Assembly (NCBI GenBank): GCA_047638675.1
Contig: JBLIML010000195.1
Coordinates: 1 to 7,326, forward strand
Source: WLWS01 sp047638675
Lineage (GTDB): Bacteria; Pseudomonadota; Gammaproteobacteria; Eutrophobiales; Eutrophobiaceae
Length of the DNA: 7,326 bases
Direction of reading: 5' to 3'
The position numbers and the translations under genes are program-made. How positions within the stretch are numbered: the stretch's first letter is position 1; the number at the start of each line of letters is the position of its first letter. The notes beneath the pieces were generated by a model. It saw only the letters and a list, made by a program, of their open reading frames with translations, did not search any database and was not told the origin of the DNA. This document shows, one piece after another, positions 6,543 to 7,326 of the stretch.

Positions 6543-6906
6543 TGAACCTGTAGGCGAGCAATTCTTTATCGATTTGAAATAGTTCCTTCTTGAGTTGTTG
6601 TAAACGGATACGGGCGGTCTGGGCTTTTAGGACCTCGTTGGCGGCTCTGGCCTGAATATACGTGGTGCCGCCTTGGGTTGTTGCGCCCTGTTCTTTTAGC
6701 GTATCGGTGACAGCGTTCAGTACGGCCTGTGAAACCGACTTTCTTTGTTGTGCTGTATCCGTGTTTTTGTCCCATTCGGCGTCGGCTTTTGCCGGATCGA
6801 TCCTGCCATCCGGCTATGGCGTTATTCGTCCTGTTTTGATGGCTTTACGGACTGCAGCATCGGATACGGCACGGTGGCGGGTGTAGGCGCGGATGGAGAT
6901 CGGCAT
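6535..6906 (-). pseudogene. Phage terminase small subunit-like (Nu1-type) DNA-packaging gene with internal amber stop
   Basis: Read in one frame from ATG 6906-6904, the product begins MPISIRAYTRHRAVSDAAV with a helix-turn-helix-like start (RKAIKTGRI), meets TAG at codon 31 (6816-6814), and continues PDGRIDPAKADAEWDKNTD, then YIQARAANEVLKAQTARIRL and QQLKKELFQIDKELLAYRFK before TAG at 6537-6535. The pattern of HTH, DGRIDP-AD-W-NTD and a charged ARAANEVLKAQ helix is that of Nu1-like small terminase subunits of tailed phages, which bind phage DNA for packaging. A C-to-T change of a Gln codon would explain the amber stop. Similarity ends near 6541, where an unrelated sequence starts, so the C-terminus is also lost. 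There is no good ribosome-binding site. This is a prophage relic; no other phage gene is visible in the window. Confidence 0.68.
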
Positions 6907-6985
6907 AAAAATCTTTTGGAGCTATTGTCGTTAGGCAAAAGCCTATTTTAAGCAGAAGCGGACGGTCGGCATATTGAGGTCAATG
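6907..6985. other. Short spacer between intron and terminase relic
   Basis: No gene is visible. It holds a near-palindrome, ATTGA-CC-TCAAT on the minus strand (6984-6973), and a 5-bp hairpin TAGGC-AAAA-GCCTA (6932-6945) followed by TTTT on the plus strand, too weak to call a terminator. Confidence 0.35.
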
Positions 6986-7026
6986 GTCGAGTCGCCCGGC
7001 GGAACCACCCCGCCAGGCTCTCACAG
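6986..7026 (-). ncRNA. Second domain VI-like hairpin, possible 3' end of an outer group II intron
   Basis: The minus strand reads CTGTGAGAG, then a 9-bp stem (7018-7010 with 7002-6994, one G-T pair, 7-nt loop), then CGACTCGAC. CTGTGAGAG plus hairpin plus CTCGAC is the usual look of the domain V/VI joint and domain VI at the 3' end of many bacterial group II introns. An A stands 7 nt from the predicted end at 6986. No domain V precedes it; the end of another intron does. Confidence 0.4.
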
Positions 7027-7134
7027 GTAGGGTCGAGGACTGGCGCGGTAACCCGAAGGAATTCCCTTGGCTGTATCCGAGGTTTCCCTCGTCGTGCCCG
7101 TTTAGGGTGTTCCGTAGTCCCGTTTCCAGCCCCC
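7027..7134 (-). ncRNA. Group II intron domain VI-like stem with extended tip
   Basis: GGGGGCTGG (7134-7126) pairs with CCAGTCCTC (7043-7035), 9 bp including two G-T pairs. The tip holds a smaller hairpin, CGAGG-GAAA-CCTCG (7091-7078), with a GNRA tetraloop. The 3' side runs into CGACCCTAC, with a candidate branch-point A 7 nt before the end. Such a long domain VI is seen in some intron subtypes. Confidence 0.5.
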
Positions 7135-7142
7135 GCCACGTC

Positions 7143-7175
7143 CAACGCAGCATGCGGTTTTCCCGCACTACGCTG
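7143..7175 (-). ncRNA. Group II intron domain V-like hairpin
   Basis: A 33-nt hairpin, where family members usually have 34. The lower stem is 9 bp (CAGCGTAGT with GCTGCGTTG), then a 2-nt bulge (AT) on the 3' side, then an upper 4-bp stem GCGG/CCGC capped by GAAAA. The AGC near its 5' end pairs with GTT, including the G-T wobble typical of the catalytic triad. It sits 32 nt after the maturase stop. Confidence 0.65.
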
Positions 7176-7207
7176 TCCTAATGACTTCATGTAAAAACTT
7201 ATGTGAC

Positions 7208-7326
7208 TCATCGGTTGGCAGCACTTTCAATCGCTGGATAGCGCACATAATATTGGGAAAACAACCCCAGACCTGTGTACAACCAACGCCTACTCCATCT
7301 GTCCCAACCGAACCCCCTGGTGTTCC
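7208..7326 (-). CDS. ltrA: Group II intron reverse transcriptase/maturase (LtrA-type), C-terminal 38 residues
   Basis: The frame enters from the right edge and ends with TGA at 7210-7208. The tail reads NTRGFGWDRWSRRWLYTGLG, then LFSQYYVRYPAIESAANR. The pattern GWxRWSxxWLYxxLGLF-x-YxVRY is the familiar end of one group of bacterial group II intron-encoded proteins. These proteins bind the intron RNA, help it splice and reverse-transcribe it at the target site. Only the C-terminal end is visible, so whether the reverse transcriptase domain is intact is unknown. The structured domains V and VI directly behind the stop support the call. A longer frame over 7211-6948 in a different register is a shadow. 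Confidence 0.72.
   Translation of the reverse strand, partial: NTRGFGWDRWSRRWLYTGLGLFSQYYVRYPAIESAANR

Larger units (their letters stand above)
7027..7326 (-). mobile_element. Group II intron, 3' portion (5' part beyond window)
   Basis: The minus strand shows, in the right order, the C-terminus of an intron-encoded protein, a domain V-like hairpin, a domain VI-like stem and a plausible 3' end (CGACCCTAC, ending at 7027 with an A 7 nt from the end). Together they are much stronger than any one alone. The rest of the intron lies to the right of the window. The 3' boundary is predicted by analogy, not proven. Confidence 0.7.

Noticed and set aside
6932..6949. TAGGC-AAAA-GCCTA-TTTT as a terminator
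   Set aside because: The stem is only 5 bp and no plus-strand gene ends upstream of it.
6566..6951. Frames on both strands over the terminase-like region
   Set aside because: The minus-strand frame from 6775 and the two plus-strand frames are out of register with the Nu1-like protein, which has recognisable similarity.
6948..7211. 87-codon and 62-codon minus-strand frames
   Set aside because: They cover the structured 3' RNA of the group II intron and are Arg/Gly/Pro-rich by chance.
1..7326. CRISPR array, tRNA, rRNA or toxin-antitoxin pair
   Set aside because: No regularly spaced repeats, no tRNA-like cloverleaf and no paired small genes of that kind were seen.

Overview
The window comes from a bacterial genome, most likely of the Pseudomonadota. 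I cannot fix the class: the gene families fit gamma- and alphaproteobacteria alike. Two parts differ sharply. Positions 1 to about 5200 hold a compact, intact minus-strand operon for light-dependent DNA repair. Positions about 5250 to 7326 hold a patchwork of broken mobile and phage genes.

The operon reads from right to left. Its genes are an FAD-dependent oxidoreductase (5200-4205), a short-chain dehydrogenase (4212-3493), a class I CPD photolyase (3496-2072), an iron-sulfur (6-4)-type photolyase (2075-552), and a membrane-anchored SOUL protein that starts with a cut-down DCC (DUF393) thiol-redox motif (555 to beyond the left edge). All four junctions overlap: 8 bp once, then ATGA three times. 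The five genes are therefore probably one transcript with coupled translation. The two photolyases would cover both main UV lesions, CPDs and (6-4) photoproducts. The redox and heme proteins suggest a wider light or photo-oxidative stress role, which is inference.

Right of the operon start is a 16-bp perfect dyad (5221-5236). It is followed by the 5' third of an IS6-type transposase, cut after about residue 92. There it is joined out of frame to the C-terminal end of a UvrD/Rep-type helicase (to 6008) with a terminator-like hairpin behind it. Then come, on the minus strand, an unrecognised C-terminal fragment (6542-6213) and a phage terminase small-subunit-like gene (6906-6535) broken by an amber codon. 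At the right edge is the 3' end of a minus-strand group II intron: the last 38 residues of its reverse transcriptase/maturase, a domain V-like hairpin, and a domain VI-like stem. Just past its predicted 3' end lies a second domain VI-like hairpin, which may mean one intron is inserted in another.

I see no wholly new multi-gene defence or signalling system. The most notable items are the tightly coupled two-photolyase operon, the DCC-SOUL fusion, the IS6-helicase chimera, and the possible nested intron.
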